Both the position numbers and the translations under genes were made by a program. A stretch of DNA of 64,000 bases from Nonomuraea sp. NBC_00507 (lineage in GTDB: Bacteria > Actinomycetota > Actinomycetes > Streptosporangiales > Streptosporangiaceae). The stretch covers positions 8,804,001-8,868,000 of the forward strand of contig NZ_CP107853.1 of the NCBI RefSeq assembly GCF_036013525.1. Direction: 5' to 3'. How positions within the stretch are numbered: position 1 is the first letter of the stretch; the number at the start of each line of letters is the position of its first letter. This document shows positions 41,501 through 49,604 of this stretch, piece after piece. The notes below the pieces were generated by a model. The model did not search any database. It was not told where the DNA came from and saw only the letters and a list, made by a program, of their open reading frames with translations.

Positions 41501-42982
41501 CAGAGTGAAGATCTCATTCTGGACGCGGGCGTGTCGGCTCAGGGCTTGGGCTCGCTGCTGCCGCAACTGGGCGATGTCCTGTCGAAGCTGTCGGGGATCG
41601 CTGCTGCATACGCGGTCTGACAGAGCGGTGATGGTACGTTCCAGCTCGTCCGCTCCACGGCTGTACTGGTGCGAGTACTGGACACAAAGCTCCCGAAGAG
41701 GCTCAGGGAGCATGGCGCGAACCACCGAGAGCGCCTGGTCCTTGGCGCTGGTGACCAGCACCCTCTTGCCGGACGCGAGCAGGGCGGCGAGGAGATTGGC
41801 GATGGTGTGCGTCTTGCCTGTCCCCGGTGGACCTTGAACGACGACCGCGGTGTCGCTCTGCAGACGTTGCAGCACAGACCGCTGTGCCGTGTTGGCAGGG
41901 AGAGGGAAGAGTGGTTCCTCACCGAGAAGAAGGTCGGCGCGCCCACCCGATCTGGTCCGCCACGCGATGCGCTCGGCCTTCTCCAGCCCGAACACCAACT
42001 GAGCCAGCCCAAGCGGGGCGGAAGCGTCTGGACTTTCGAGGGATTCGAGGATCTTCTCATAGTTCTCGGCGAGGAGGTTGGCATCCCGCTGGCGGAGTAT
42101 CAGCGCTGGGGCCAGGGCGATGACCGTTTCCCCTTCCCTCGCTTCGGGCGCCTGCCACTCGCCGGTGAAGCGCGCACCTTCCTCCAACGCTCTCGTCTGC
42201 CACTTTTCCAGGATTGCGACCATCTCTTCTGACAGCGGGTGGAGAGGATGGCGATGCAGTTCCTGCCAGAGGGATTCGACCCTCTCGGCGACGAAGCCGT
42301 CCTGGGCGTTCAGAAACTGACGGTCTTCGCTGCGGGGGACGGCTTCCTCGGGGATCGCCACCGTGATCATGGTGGTGGAGCGATCGATGGAGAGGTCCAC
42401 CCTCAAGGTGATCAGGTGCCGGCGGATCGGCTCGCGCCCTGGTAGGTCCATACAGAGGAGGCCCAGGCCGAGGACTGCTTCGAGGGTGTCATCGTGCTGG
42501 CTCAGCCGACGGGCCGCATCAGCAAGATCACGATGCAGCTCGCGGTGCGGGCGTGCGCGGAGTTCCGTGTCCGCCCACTGCTGCCATGAGGCCAGCCACT
42601 TCTCATACGCCAGAGTCTCCGAGGTACTGCTGATCGCGGGAATATCCGGCTCGGGGTTGGCTGGAGCCGGATCAAGGAGGCTGGGTGGCCTTTCCGGGTC
42701 GGTCAGGTGGCGGCGGTCGATGCGTCCAGCCAGGACGTCCGGCGGCTCTGGCGGTGGACGGCGAGGCTCGAACGCCACTTCAAGGAGGATGGCGCCGTTG
42801 CGCTCATCCAGTCTTTTCACCCCTTCTGGGAGGTCTGCGAGCCACCAGCAATTCTGGTACGCCATGCAGTCGCGGACCGTCCGCTTTCCCGCGTTGACGA
42901 GGTCGCGCAGGTATCTGATGAGGCCGATGGTGGTCTGGACGACCTGAGGGTCACGTGCAGTTCTCGCGGATGGTGGCTGCAT
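38522..42982 (-). CDS. SF1 (Upf1-like) helicase with C-terminal PD-(D/E)XK nuclease
   Basis: A 1486-residue protein. Walker A GPPGTGKTHT has its lysine at about 390, and a long helical insert separates it from Walker B (VIVDEASQL, Asp about 1062). VVGDDQQCAPG, SDHYRCMPEIIGWSN and NVAASRARDQLWLF are later helicase motifs. The last about 110 residues form a Vsr/DUF559-like nuclease: RIDLVV (Asp about 1385), LGVECDGRRWH, then REQELRRAGWELWRL. The frame is open further upstream, but ATG at 42982 begins the conserved-looking part; no strong ribosome site was found. Codons are less GC-biased than in the flanks. Helicase-nuclease fusions of this type occur in phage defence. Confidence 0.88.
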   Translation of the reverse strand: MQPPSARTARDPQVVQTTIGLIRYLRDLVNAGKRTVRDCMAYQNCWWLADLPEGVKRLDERNGAILLEVAFEPRRPPPEPPDVLAGRIDRRHLTDPERPPSLLDPAPANPEPDIPAISSTSETLAYEKWLASWQQWADTELRARPHRELHRDLADAARRLSQHDDTLEAVLGLGLLCMDLPGREPIRRHLITLRVDLSIDRSTTMITVAIPEEAVPRSEDRQFLNAQDGFVAERVESLWQELHRHPLHPLSEEMVAILEKWQTRALEEGARFTGEWQAPEAREGETVIALAPALILRQRDANLLAENYEKILESLESPDASAPLGLAQLVFGLEKAERIAWRTRSGGRADLLLGEEPLFPLPANTAQRSVLQRLQSDTAVVVQGPPGTGKTHTIANLLAALLASGKRVLVTSAKDQALSVVRAMLPEPLRELCVQYSHQYSRGADELERTITALSDRVCSSDPRQLRQDIAQLRQQRAQALSRHARVQNEIFTLRESETVRFTVSSRYAGTRADIVDSVRSNADRFAWIAPLPESAQAPPPLTPSAAMELAGLLKGATPARLRLRHAFLPDISDLISPAEFAALTTAVAAQNAIMPSPLGEQLGRLTPERVHAIELCTRQALNAQHRLGIAQQAMRWDESDWRARALRDVLAERDQALWQHLHQVARQAVEHQQELASLGLRQVTIPDLPRGKVAAMARACMELCEHLVDEGKSRRLMRPRAVRDAERLLAGCAVDGESPRTYDQADALLVHLRAHEVAEALDMHWQHAGLQPTSGPLPVRLSELCDRATQLASIREFSAAVQHIGAALRGSGLRHPLNTPQGWDELLDNIEWGRSQAAANQAAADLEALELTMAPAMAEVGPEARALRDAVRSRDVHAYEQAVNRLAEAIRHRAEQERCDELMETLRLTHPRLATAISDAPADPVWSDRLADLSQAWEWGLADAFCRGLSTPGRDQELMSALEDAERAVETVTAELAAAEAWMRCLSRMTQDQRMGLQSYKNRMSDYGKGTSKRYGERRRLAIRDAMSIAQEAVPAWIMPLPLVVETIRPQPDCFDVVIVDEASQLRVDSAFLLWLAPHVIVVGDDQQCAPGAIQYGELQPIHDQIDRYMPDVRPAFRDDIAPTSNLYALLSARFPDVVRLSDHYRCMPEIIGWSNQFYGGRLVPLRQFGADRLDPLQVVQVEGAYTEGADDRLRNPVEAERIVETLATLFADPRYDRKTFGVITLQGGTGQIRVLERLISERIDIAEVEKRRLRVGGPPDFQGDQRDVVLLSLVVANPPRIAGSRDQRRRFNVAASRARDQLWLFTSVPAHRLDPRDLRHSLLTWMLDPAVVDPHQIGLDDVRPDQRHQSFDSLFEQRVFLRIRDRGYHVIPQVPVGGGKRIDLVVSGAKSRLGVECDGRRWHSTPEQVRADIVREQELRRAGWELWRLREGDFSLDPETALEPLWRELDRRGIQPGAWRTTSPRPSDWLPLDHEEGEGDHGAP

Positions 42983-43137
42983 TTCGTGCGGCGCCCTTCT
43001 GACGAGCCAGCTTTTCAGAATCCATGGAGGTCGGCCCAATCTCAAGCACGAGCTTCGAAGTGGCCATAACGGATGCCCGAGACATCCCAATAGCACTGCC
43101 CTCATCGGGAAATATGTTCAGACGCCCTGGTGAGCGT

Positions 43138-43461
43138 CTACGTGATCGACTGCAGTATCACCGCGGTGGTCCACTCATCCCGCCCCGTGAGCCCCATGCG
43201 CTGACGTGCCGTGCGCAGCATCTGCACCAGCTGGGCGTGCGACGCGGTCAGAGGTGCTCGCGTCGCAGTGGCCTGCGCCTGGATAGCGGCTTCGACCGCC
43301 TGCGCGCACACCCGTGTCATACCGCTGCGTGTTCTCCGCCAGTGTCCCCTGACACGCACCATGAGTGGACCGTACGGAACGGCTATCACGTCGTCCAGCA
43401 CACGAATGGAGATGATTTGCTTGCCCTGTTCATACCGGCCCGGCCTCGGTCCATGTGGCAC
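43138..43461 (-). CDS. Hypothetical protein
   Basis: A possible 107-residue protein with the segment ISIRVLDDVIAVPYGPLMV followed by a basic, alanine-rich helical half. Codon use is like the neighbouring island genes. No ribosome site precedes the ATG and no family was recognised. It could be the remains of a longer gene. It lies between the kinase and the helicase on the same strand. Confidence 0.4.
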   Translation of the reverse strand: MPHGPRPGRYEQGKQIISIRVLDDVIAVPYGPLMVRVRGHWRRTRSGMTRVCAQAVEAAIQAQATATRAPLTASHAQLVQMLRTARQRMGLTGRDEWTTAVILQSIT

Positions 43462-43550
43462 GATGTCGGGACCGGCTCGCCAGCTGGACCCGCGAGCGCG
43501 CCAGAGTTACCTGCTTCGCTGGAAACACGGTGGAAAGGTGTCCGATTGTC

Positions 43551-43581
43551 TCCTCATATGGAATTTTGCTTCATATGAGGA
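43551..43581. promoter_or_regulatory. 10-bp inverted repeat in the kinase-helicase gap
   Basis: TCCTCATATG and CATATGAGGA form perfect 10-base arms around an 11-base AT-rich spacer. This is clearly unlike the GC-rich surroundings. It lies in the 411-base gap 43462-43872, which otherwise shows only a weak 83-codon plus-strand frame. It may be an operator or promoter region of the downstream minus-strand genes. Confidence 0.55.
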
Positions 43582-43872
43582 AACCGAGATAGCAATAACT
43601 CCTCTGATATGACCTACTTTGTCCGCGTCTACGACATCGACTTCATCCTCGCCCTCTTCCCCGCCTGGCCGACAAGTCCAGTGTCGAGCCGGCCAGCCGT
43701 TCGAAAGAGGAATGGCGCGACAACTGCCCCTGGGAGGGAGGCGCATGTTCGCCGCGGCGAACGCCGTCCCCCAACCGGCTCGCCCCTTCTGCGTACAGGC
43801 GTCGGAAACCCTTCGGCGCGTTCCGCCGGCCGCAGTCCGGGAACGCTTCCGCTCCTGTGATGAGCCTGCCGG

Positions 43873-45390
43873 CTACCACGTACAGGTGATCGACGGGTCA
43901 GCCCAGTCCGCGTGGTCGAAATCGGTTCCGTCCCCGCCATCTTCGACAACGAGATCGAGCGTGCTGGCGCCCGTAAGGTCCACCGCGATCTGCTGGGGCG
44001 GATCAGCGTGCGTGAGGAGTCCGCTCTCGTGGACCAGCGCGCCGTCGGCCAGCACCTTGAACACCACGGAGCCGCCGCCACCGGCCACCTCGGCGTCAAT
44101 GCCGACCGTCGCGGTCAAGGATGTGCAGACTCCGCCGATGTAGTAGCGGACGTGACTGTTGGCGTGCACGCCGAGCCCGTGGGCATGTTCCACACCACCA
44201 AGGGTGATCGGTCCGCCGTCGTCGAGTTCGGCGCCGCCCACTGCGGCATTCAGTGCGACGGGGCCAAGACCGTTGGCGATGGAGGTGGAGGGCCAGTCGG
44301 AAAGGTAGCCGGTCTGCGCTGACGGCGTTTGAGTGGCCGGAGCCGGACTCGACGGCGCGGCTGTCGCGCCGACGGATGATCCCGGGTCGGCCGAGCCCAG
44401 GCGTGTGGCAGCCACCGCGAGTGCCGCGACGAGGGCGAGCATGACGGCCCCGGCTCCGATGACCACACGGCGCGTTCCGTTCCGGGGCGGTGTTGGATCC
44501 TCGGGTTCGACAGGCACGACCTCGGTGAGCACGCTCGTCCCCTCAGCGTGCCTGTCCTCGGCACTTTGAGCGGTGGTGACGGCACCTGGACCGGCGACGA
44601 TCGGAGACGCAGGTGAAGAGCCGTACGCGCCGAGGAGGGAAGCGAGCCGGGCGGCATCCGGCCTGTCCTGCGGGGCCTTGGCGAGGCACCACGTGACGAT
44701 CGGCCAAAGTTCGTCGGGGAAAGCAGCGGGACGGGCGAGTTCCTGCTCGGCGTGTGCCCGCAACACCGCGAGCGGATGCTCACCCGCGAACGGAGGAGCC
44801 CCGGTGACCAACTCATACAGAATGATCCCCAAGGCGTAGACATCCGCCGCCCCCGTTGGCGTACCTCCTGCGATGGTCTCCGGGGCCATGTAGGTCGGGG
44901 TTCCCAGGACAGTTCCACTCCTGGTGATCGACGTGCCCTGCAGCAGCCGGGCGATACCGAAGTCGGCCAGCAGGGGTGCGGGGGAAAGGAGCACGTTCTC
45001 AGGCTTGATGTCGCGATGGACGATGCCTGCCGCGTGCGCGGCGGACAAAGACTCAGCGATGGCTGCCACCATGTCCGCGGCCTCCGCCGGGGCAAGCGGA
45101 CCGGCCTGCCGCAGCCGCTCACGCAGCGTCGGGCCCTCCACCAGATCCATGACCAGGGCGAGGGTGTCGCCGTCAACGATCAGATCGTGTACGCGGACCA
45201 GCCCGGGATGGTCGACGCCGACGAGTATGGATCGCTCTCTGACAAACCGTGCGACCACCTCGGGATCCGTCGCCGCGCTCGCGTGCACCACCTTGATCGC
45301 CACCGAGCCATCGGGCCCTCGTCCACGCCAGACAGTGCCGAAGGCCCCGCGCCCGAGCACCGACTCCGCCGTGTAGCGGCTACCAATCAT
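43873..45390 (-). CDS. Membrane Ser/Thr protein kinase with extracellular NPCBM-like domain
   Basis: A 505-residue PASTA-less Hanks-type kinase. The glycine loop is GRGAFG (13-18) with Lys33 in VAIKVV, then HRDIKPEN at about 129, DFGIARLL at about 148 and TPTYMAPE in the activation segment. A single membrane helix (about 318-340, VVIGAGAVMLALVAALAV) is followed by a Pro/Ala/Thr-rich linker. A beta-sandwich of NPCBM type (GGVEHAHGLGVHANSHVRY) ends the protein, probably reading sugars or cell wall outside. ATG at 45390 begins the kinase domain; a TTG three codons upstream with GGAG before it is an alternative. Phosphorylation targets are unknown; the island partners are possible. Confidence 0.9.
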   Translation of the reverse strand: MIGSRYTAESVLGRGAFGTVWRGRGPDGSVAIKVVHASAATDPEVVARFVRERSILVGVDHPGLVRVHDLIVDGDTLALVMDLVEGPTLRERLRQAGPLAPAEAADMVAAIAESLSAAHAAGIVHRDIKPENVLLSPAPLLADFGIARLLQGTSITRSGTVLGTPTYMAPETIAGGTPTGAADVYALGIILYELVTGAPPFAGEHPLAVLRAHAEQELARPAAFPDELWPIVTWCLAKAPQDRPDAARLASLLGAYGSSPASPIVAGPGAVTTAQSAEDRHAEGTSVLTEVVPVEPEDPTPPRNGTRRVVIGAGAVMLALVAALAVAATRLGSADPGSSVGATAAPSSPAPATQTPSAQTGYLSDWPSTSIANGLGPVALNAAVGGAELDDGGPITLGGVEHAHGLGVHANSHVRYYIGGVCTSLTATVGIDAEVAGGGGSVVFKVLADGALVHESGLLTHADPPQQIAVDLTGASTLDLVVEDGGDGTDFDHADWADPSITCTW

Positions 45391-45539
45391 GCGGGGCAAA
45401 GGCTCTCCACCAGCAAGGCCGCAGCGCGGCGTCCTCCATCGCGGCGATAATAACCATACGTCCACTTAGGACCCTAATCTGGCCATACGCGCAGTTTGCA
45501 GGCATGCGTCGACTGCCGAGTGATCCGGGACGCGGAAGG

Positions 45540-47120
45540 TCATGCGCGGACGAGAGTGACGGCATGCCCGGCTGGGCTGGTGACCTGCTCGATGGCGGTG
45601 CGTTGCAGGAGGGGCGGCGCGGTGGGGCGTCGGTCGAAGACGACGAGCGTGCCTTGTTTCAGATCGAGGCGGTCGAGGTAGCCGTCGAGTTGCGTCAAGC
45701 CGTCGGCGACGGGATCGGGCTGGCGGGGGCGGCGGACCTTGAGCTCGACCGCCTCCCACTGCCAGGCACGCTTGCCGTCCACATCGACGTAGGGCCATTG
45801 GACACAGATGTCCATCCGGCCTCGGCCGAGCGCGTACTCTCGGTCGATCACCCCGCCACCGTTGACCACCCGGTGCAGCCAGGCCATGAAGATCAAATGG
45901 CAGGCCGCCTCGTGGTAGGTCTCGCCGCTTTCCAGGATCTCCCCGTTGCGCCGCCAGAACTCCACGAACCCGGCCAGCACCGCGCGCATATCCATCCGTC
46001 CGTCCGGAGTGAGAAACGCGGGCCGGTCGATGCGGATGGCGGCCTCGGCCCGCTGGGCCAGCACCCGCAGCACGACCTCCTGGTAGATCGGATTGGCGAC
46101 CTGGATGGGGTTGGACTGGGTGATCAGCCCCAGGTCGCGGGCATAGGCCAGGTCGTCGTCGTAGACGTCGGAAGCCAGGACACCACCGGTGATCAGCGGT
46201 TCGACGACACGCTGGATGCGCTCCTCGCGCAGCTTGGCGGACAGCGAGTCCAGATGGGTGGCCCGGGTGACGATGAGCCGCTCCACCGCCGCGTTCATGT
46301 GCTCATCGGTGATCGGCTGCGCGGCTGGGACGCGCATCTCCCGGATGATCTCGCGGGCCAGGGCGTTGACCAGCCACGGCTGTCCCCGAGAGGCATGGAA
46401 GGCCCGCTGAATCGCGTGCGGCGTGAACTCCTGACCGGTGGCGTCCGTATGCTGACCGTAGAGCTCGGCCACCTGCTCGAAAGTGAAATCGGCCGGCCTC
46501 ATGGACTTGGCCAGGATGTTGAACGGCGATGGCCCGACCAGCCGGGACGGATCGCCCCCGGAGGCCGCCTTGTAGTCCCGCACGTCCCGCATCCCACACA
46601 GAGCCACGCTGTGCGGGAAGGGCAGTGACCAGGTGTTGTGCCCCTGGCGGAGCTGCCGCAGAACGCTGATCAGCTCGTCCCCCTGGAGGGCGTCGATCTC
46701 GTCGAAAAGCAGCACGATCGAGCGAGGGCACTCGGCCGCCCACGTGGAGAGCCCTCTGAGCAGGCGGGTGCCTCCCGGAGCCTCCGGCCACGGCTCCGGC
46801 GGCAGGCAGTTGTCCGGGAGGCCCGACAGCCGGGCCGTGGCCGCGATCTCGGAGAGTATGCGCACTTCGGCAGGGGCGTCCTCGGCAGCCATGGTGGAGG
46901 CGCTCTCGCAGGAGACGTACACCACCGCGTGCTCACCTTCGGCGCTCAACTCGGCGGCCAGCGCCTGGAGAGAGGTGGTCTTGCCGCTCTGCCTGGGCCC
47001 GCGAACGACGAAGTATTTCCCTTCGTCGACCAGTTCCTTCGCCTCAGGGATCCGAGGGACCGGGGGCAGCATGAAGTGCTTGCCAGGTCGGCACGGGCCC
47101 GTCGTATTGAAGGACTTCAC
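45540..47120 (-). CDS. AAA-family ATPase with C-terminal nuclease-like domain
   Basis: A 526-residue protein of a family that begins FNTTGPCRPGKHFMLPP. Walker A is GPRQSGKTT (Lys47), Walker B is IVLLFDEIDALQ (about 145), and VALCGMRDVRDYK looks like a sensor strand. A winged-helix region follows. The C-terminus has GRMDICVQWP and WEAVELKVRR, the D...ExK pattern of PD-(D/E)XK nucleases. Similar proteins are called AAA-like or DUF1703-type ATPases and are common in mobile or defence contexts. GTG at 47120 is the start. The first codons run through the relic of an acyl-CoA dehydrogenase in another frame. Confidence 0.85.
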   Translation of the reverse strand: MKSFNTTGPCRPGKHFMLPPVPRIPEAKELVDEGKYFVVRGPRQSGKTTSLQALAAELSAEGEHAVVYVSCESASTMAAEDAPAEVRILSEIAATARLSGLPDNCLPPEPWPEAPGGTRLLRGLSTWAAECPRSIVLLFDEIDALQGDELISVLRQLRQGHNTWSLPFPHSVALCGMRDVRDYKAASGGDPSRLVGPSPFNILAKSMRPADFTFEQVAELYGQHTDATGQEFTPHAIQRAFHASRGQPWLVNALAREIIREMRVPAAQPITDEHMNAAVERLIVTRATHLDSLSAKLREERIQRVVEPLITGGVLASDVYDDDLAYARDLGLITQSNPIQVANPIYQEVVLRVLAQRAEAAIRIDRPAFLTPDGRMDMRAVLAGFVEFWRRNGEILESGETYHEAACHLIFMAWLHRVVNGGGVIDREYALGRGRMDICVQWPYVDVDGKRAWQWEAVELKVRRPRQPDPVADGLTQLDGYLDRLDLKQGTLVVFDRRPTAPPLLQRTAIEQVTSPAGHAVTLVRA

Positions 47121-47166
47121 CCTGTGTACGGTAGCCGTTACGGCGCATGTTCGCGGACTGCTCTTT

Positions 47167-47256
47167 CACCGGCAACCCGGTAACCGCCAGCCCGACGATG
47201 AGGCGTTGAATCTCCGACGTGCCCTCGAAGAGGGTGTAGATCTTGGGGGATCCCTC
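47167..47256 (-). pseudogene. Acyl-CoA dehydrogenase C-terminal remnant
   Basis: The minus-strand frame reads EGSPKIYTLFEGTSEIQRLI and then VGLAVTGLPV, the well-known end of acyl-CoA dehydrogenases. Nothing of the upstream enzyme is present and the frame runs on into the ATPase start region. It is a broken-off tail marking a rearrangement point. Confidence 0.7.
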
Positions 47257-47488
47257 CGCCACCAGCACTAACAGCGCGATCAAGCCGCTGACCTGGTATT
47301 TTGCACGACGTCGTTCTGCAGCGTCACGCGCTTCCTTTCATCCTCTGACGGCACAGCGACGGAAAAGGCTGGCGTCGAAGCCCTCATGTAAGCACACACT
47401 GCGCGATCACTCACAGTAGTCAATCTCTCGCATCCGCGATCTGGTTCATTGCCCCGAAGGCGCTCGCTCGTAGTGAGCACCAAAGCCG

Positions 47489-48099
47489 TCAAGATAACGA
47501 CAGACCTGCCTCCTCGATCGCCCGCTTGTTCGCCTCGGAGATCATCCCCGCGTCGGCCACGATGTGACATCGGCGGGCCGGCGAGCCGTCATGAACGCCC
47601 GGACCACCGTGCGTCTCAGCCTTATTGCCCTCGCAGGCCTGCACCATCAGCGGGAACCCGCAGGCATCGGTCAGCAGCCCGCGTCGTAGAGCACCAGCGA
47701 GGCCGGTCCCAGACGGGCGTGCGTCGCGCACGCCTCGGCCAGGGCCGTGCGCCAGCGTTCTGCCGCATGCAGCGGCAGCCGGCGTTTCACCGTCGCATAC
47801 GACACCGAGGTGATGCCCGCTTCGTCCAGCACGCGCAGGCTGTCCTGCTTGCTGGTCGGTTCGATCACTCGAGCGAGCACCAGCTGCCAGAACACCTCAT
47901 CACCCTCGGCCGCGGTCTCAAACCCAAGCGCGGCGTAAGCGCGGGACAGGGCATCCCACAGGTGCCCCATCCGCGAACTGGCGATCTCCAGCGGCCCGCC
48001 CGCGGCCGGCCGGTCATCCAGCCCAAGATCCAGCTCTTCCTGCCCAGCGGCCAGCCGCTGACGCGATGGCCTCGACCTGTCCGTCATGGTCGGCGGCAC
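47489..48099 (-). pseudogene. IS1634-type (IS4 superfamily) transposase, frameshifted and deleted
   Basis: Two frames cover a transposase. The N-terminal piece (48099 down to about 47671) has LWDALSRAYAALGFE, LARVIEPTSKQDSLRVL and YATVKRRL, and breaks off at LVLYDAG. The second piece (about 47680 to 47489) resumes with LLTDACGFPLMVQACEGNKAET and VADAGMISEANKRAIEEAGLS. The catalytic stretch between LVLYD and LLTD is missing and the frames differ, so it is inactive. No terminal inverted repeats were recognised. Confidence 0.8.
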
Positions 48100-48121
48100 T
48101 CTGTAGACGATCAGCGGCAGA

Positions 48122-48280
48122 AGCGTGGGCGAGGATGCCGACGCTGCGGCTGAGCACGAACAGCCCCCGGGCTAGCGGCGCGGGAAAGCCCAGCTCGGCG
48201 TAGACGACCGCGGTCGCACCGTCGACGTTCATCGGCACCGGCGCGATCAGCTCCTCGGTCTCCAGCGGGGCCCGCATGTG
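48122..48280 (-). pseudogene. Citrate synthase-like C-terminal remnant
   Basis: The minus-strand frame includes VPMNVDGATAVVYAELGF followed by LARGLFVLSRSVGILAHA, the C-terminal signature of citrate and methylcitrate synthases. It is cut at both ends, directly beside the IS1634-type fragment, so it was probably split by insertion or deletion. Confidence 0.65.
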
Positions 48281-48442
48281 CTCTTCTCCATGCGGGACTT
48301 CCGCCAGTAAGGCGACTACTGCCACGCATGAAGGTCCGGCGGCGACCCGCCGGCGCTTCGCGATCTTTCATACGATCACGGTGTGCGTGGTGGGAATGGG
48401 CTGCTCGAGGTCGAATTGGTCGGGATGAAGCGGTCTCGTGCT

Positions 48443-48586
48443 GGCGGACTACACCGAGAAGCGCGGCTACCCCGCCCTGCGATCCCCCGGCTGATGCTCC
48501 GGCTACTGATCTGCGGCTACACCACCGGCGTCCGCTGGAACAGGGGCTTAAGCAACAACGCACTAGCCAGTGGCGATGGCGGCTGA
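48443..48586 (+). pseudogene. Transposase remnant (IS1182-like)
   Basis: The plus-strand segment LMLRLLICGYTTGVRWNRG resembles the PRLMLxLLxYGYxxGxRSSR segment near the start of IS1182/IS5-type transposases. The preceding residues (LADYTEKRGYP) are in another frame with a stop. Only about 40 codons remain. The remaining bases of the 48283-48714 gap hold a 7-bp hairpin GTGGCGA/TCGCCAC at 48649-48667 and no gene. Confidence 0.5.
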
Positions 48587-48714
48587 AGAACGCCTGGGCT
48601 TACCACCGCCACTGGTCGTGCGGATGTGAGTGACGTAGGGAGATCAGAGTGGCGACCCTGTCGCCACGGACTACGCCGACCTGACGGGCATCCGGCGCAG
48701 AGAACCGTTGACAC

Positions 48715-49113
48715 TCAGGCCGGACGGGTGGGACACCCCAGACGATGTCCTATCCGGGCGAGCTTCTCCATGAAGGCCGCACGCGTGCTGTCGGCGAAAC
48801 CGACGAACATGCGGTTGGCGAGCGGCACACCCCAGCGCGCCCACCGCGCCACGTTGAAGACGCGATGCACGAGCAGCGTCCCTTCGGGATGCGGTTCGAC
48901 GCTCCATTCGCCCCGATACCACCAGCCGCCCTGCAAGGAGATGGTGTGACCGGCCACCTCCACGGTGGAGGTGTGGCCGGGGAAGTCTTCGACGGTGAAG
49001 CGGCCGGAGCGCCTGCCGCCGGGCAGTAATTCGTCGGCCATGGCGCCGCAGACCTTGGCGACCGGCGCCTCGATGATCCCGGCCACCTCGGCGAGCAGCT
49101 TCTTCTTGGTCAC
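48715..49113 (-). CDS. SRPBCC-fold small protein
   Basis: A 132-residue protein with the opening LLAEVAGIIEAPVAKVCGAM and a beta-rich middle (HTSTVEVAGHTISLQGGWWYRGEWS) ending in a long amphipathic helix, matching the SRPBCC (START/Bet v1-like) fold. GTG at 49113 overlaps the stop of the SgcJ-like gene, so the two are coupled. Such proteins bind hydrophobic ligands; this one has no catalytic motif that I can name. Confidence 0.78.
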   Translation of the reverse strand: MTKKKLLAEVAGIIEAPVAKVCGAMADELLPGGRRSGRFTVEDFPGHTSTVEVAGHTISLQGGWWYRGEWSVEPHPEGTLLVHRVFNVARWARWGVPLANRMFVGFADSTRAAFMEKLARIGHRLGCPTRPA

Positions 49114-49490
49114 GACGTCACCCTGGTGTTCTGGAAGGAGGCGAAGCGCCAGCCTTCGGGGGTGCGTACGGCGGTGAGGGTGACGATCGAGTCGCGCCGG
49201 CGGCCGTCCACGGCGGTGCCGCCCTGGGAGATCAGCAGCGCGGCGCCGTCGGCCAGCGGCTTGACTTCGACGTCGCTGTCGGGGGCGGCCATGGTGGAGC
49301 CCTTGAGCGGCCCTTCGAACAGCCATCGGTGCGAGGACTCGATGGCCTGTCGCCCCTGGGTGTGCGTGCCGTCGAAGGAGATGTAGTCGGCGTCTTCGGT
49401 GAACCGCGCGGCGTAAGCGGTGGCGTCACCTGCGTTCCACGCCTCGACTAGACAGGTGAGCATGGTGATGATCTCCGCGGTGGCGGACAT
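49110..49490 (-). CDS. SgcJ/EcaC family (SnoaL-like) small protein
   Basis: A 126-residue NTF2-fold protein: CLVEAWNAGDATAYAARFTEDADY, then FDGTHTQGRQAI and SIVTLTAVRTPEGWRFASFQNTR are typical of the SgcJ/EcaC family. AAGGAG stands 7 bases before the ATG at 49490. It is coupled to the SRPBCC gene and lies near a PadR regulator. Members include small enzymes or ligand-binding proteins of secondary metabolism. The function here is unknown. Confidence 0.82.
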   Translation of the reverse strand: MSATAEIITMLTCLVEAWNAGDATAYAARFTEDADYISFDGTHTQGRQAIESSHRWLFEGPLKGSTMAAPDSDVEVKPLADGAALLISQGGTAVDGRRRDSIVTLTAVRTPEGWRFASFQNTRVTS

Positions 49491-49604
49491 GGCGCAACTC
49501 CTTGTGGTCGCGGCGCCTATCCTGAGGTTGCGACTCCAGGCAGGGCAGGCGCCTTGTTCGGATGTCCGGCTGTCAGGGTGTTGGCGCACCCTGACAGCCG
49601 CTTC

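Noticed and set aside
43609..43860. An 83-codon plus-strand frame in the kinase upstream gap
   Set aside because: Plausible first residues but no ribosome site, then arginine/proline-rich shadow sequence; not supported as a gene.
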